From Candidatus Aminicenantota bacterium (GTDB lineage: Bacteria; Acidobacteriota; Aminicenantia; UBA2199), in assembly GCA_026393775.1 (NCBI GenBank), contig JAPKZM010000091.1, forward strand, positions 1 to 6,017: a DNA stretch of 6,017 nucleotides, read 5' to 3'. Below, piece after piece: positions 5,311-6,017 of the stretch (its first letter is position 1; the number at the start of each line of letters is the position of its first letter). Made by a program: the position numbers and the translations under genes. The notes under the pieces were generated by a model. It had not been told where the DNA came from and made no database searches. It saw only the letters and a list, made by a program, of their open reading frames with translations.

Positions 5311-6017
5311 TTTGGCCGCCCAGCAGCCGCTTGATCTGGTAGGACAACTGCTCGATGTTGAAAGGCTTGGGCAGGAAATTTTCTATCTTGCCCTTGAATT
5401 TGGACGTTTCCAGGTATTCCTTGCCATAGCCGCTGGCGATCAGGATTTTTACTTCGGGGTTGAGCCCCTTGAGCACGGAGAAGACCTTTTCCCCGGAAAG
5501 GCCCGGCATTTCGATGTCCAGGATCACCAGCTTGATCGCGGGGCAGTTCTTTTTGAAAACCTCAATGCCTTCGTTGCCATTGGCGGCGGTCAGGCATTTC
5601 ATACCCAGGCTCTTGAGCATGTCGCTGCCGATTTCGCGCACGACCTCTTCGTCATCGATGAGCAGGACCAGGCCTTCCAGCGGTGCCGCCGCTACCTTCT
5701 CCCCGGCCAGGCTGGCCCGGTCGCTTTCCTTTTCGTAGACCGGCAGCAAGATGGTAAAGGTGGTGCCGCAGTCGATCTCCGATTGCACCTCGATGTGGCC
5801 GTTGTAATCCTTGACGATCTCCTGGACGATGGCCAGCCCCTGCCCGGTGCCGCGCCCCTGGCCCTTGGTGGTGAAAAAGGGTTCGAAAATCCGGGCCAGG
5901 GTGGCATCATCCATGCCCTTGCCGGTGTCCGTCAGGCTGAGGTGCACATAGCGGCCCGGCGACCGCTTGTAGGAGCCGCAGAAAGCCTCGGGCAGCGTCA
6001 CGGCCTCGCTCGCCATG
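5300..6017 (-). CDS. Hybrid sensor histidine kinase, C-terminal part (ATPase lid plus receiver domain)
   Basis: At least 238 residues are visible; the gene runs off the right edge, so the sensor, the phospho-acceptor His domain and the N box are missing. The ATG at 6016 is merely an internal Met. The ATPase domain shows the G1 box DTGKGM (30-35), the F box FEPFFTTK (44-51) and the G2 box GRGTGQGLAIV (54-64). After a linker at about 95-115 comes a complete receiver domain: acidic Asp121/Asp122 (LLIDDEE), phospho-acceptor Asp167 (VILDIEMPG), Ser195 (IASGYG) and Lys217 (LPKPF). The protein ends soon after, so there is no DNA-binding output and the phosphate probably passes to a separate phosphotransfer protein or acts within the kinase. 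Such PAS-type kinases with a C-terminal receiver are common in delta-like lineages. It overlaps the TIM-barrel gene by 11 bp and is presumably cotranscribed with it. The signal sensed is unknown. Confidence 0.5.
   Translation of the reverse strand, partial: MASEAVTLPEAFCGSYKRSPGRYVHLSLTDTGKGMDDATLARIFEPFFTTKGQGRGTGQGLAIVQEIVKDYNGHIEVQSEIDCGTTFTILLPVYEKESDRASLAGEKVAAAPLEGLVLLIDDEEVVREIGSDMLKSLGMKCLTAANGNEGIEVFKKNCPAIKLVILDIEMPGLSGEKVFSVLKGLNPEVKILIASGYGKEYLETSKFKGKIENFLPKPFNIEQLSYQIKRLLGGQNVQ

Noticed and set aside
5692..5910. Additional minus-strand frame inside the kinase gene
   Set aside because: It is in another frame from the kinase, its product is Arg/Pro/Ser-rich without motifs, and the overlapping kinase frame is intact.

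Overview
The window is a 6 kb piece of a moderately GC-rich bacterial genome, probably from a Gram-negative (diderm) organism. The evidence for that is a secreted or outer-membrane-type DUF5916 protein, a type II fatty-acid synthesis gene, a PilZ protein and a hybrid histidine kinase. The gene mix would fit an uncultured lineage such as the Aminicenantes/Acidobacteria group or a deltaproteobacterial relative. That placement is an impression, not something the sequence proves. Third-position GC bias is strong, so several real genes carry long open antisense frames that are not genes.

Layout. (1) Positions 1-1389, minus strand: the N-terminal 463 residues of a signal-peptide-bearing protein with a CBM9-like domain followed by a DUF5916 barrel-like region, cut by the left edge. 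(2) Positions 1390-1682: an AT-rich intergenic stretch with a candidate promoter for the DUF5916 gene and a nested repeat structure. The repeat has five AAAGTAY heptamers, an inverted copy about 75-90 bp away, and an inner A8/T8 palindrome. (3) Positions 1683-3996, minus strand: a tight two-gene unit, a FabF-type beta-ketoacyl-ACP synthase followed one base later by an FMN-dependent FabK/nitronate monooxygenase-family protein with a four-cysteine C-terminal cluster. A well-formed candidate promoter (TTGCAA-N17-TAAAAT) lies upstream, with a 25-codon upstream ORF whose ATG sits at the predicted transcription start and whose stop overlaps the fabF start as ATGA. (4) Positions 4190-4513, plus strand: a small single-domain PilZ protein, divergent from fabF. 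(5) Positions 4546-6017, minus strand: the C-terminal part of a hybrid histidine kinase (ATPase lid plus receiver), overlapping by 11 bp a xylose-isomerase-like TIM-barrel protein with a full endonuclease-IV-like metal ligand set.

How the genes relate. FabF and the FabK-like protein plausibly provide condensation and enoyl reduction in acyl-chain elongation and are almost certainly cotranscribed. The kinase and the TIM-barrel protein are also cotranscribed, but no functional link is evident. The PilZ gene is a lone transcription unit converging on the TIM-barrel gene with a 32 bp gap. I see no mobile element, CRISPR array, tRNA or rRNA. Nothing here clearly amounts to a new biological system. 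The most unusual points are the nested intergenic repeat, the fabF leader ORF and the cysteine cluster of the FabK-like enzyme.
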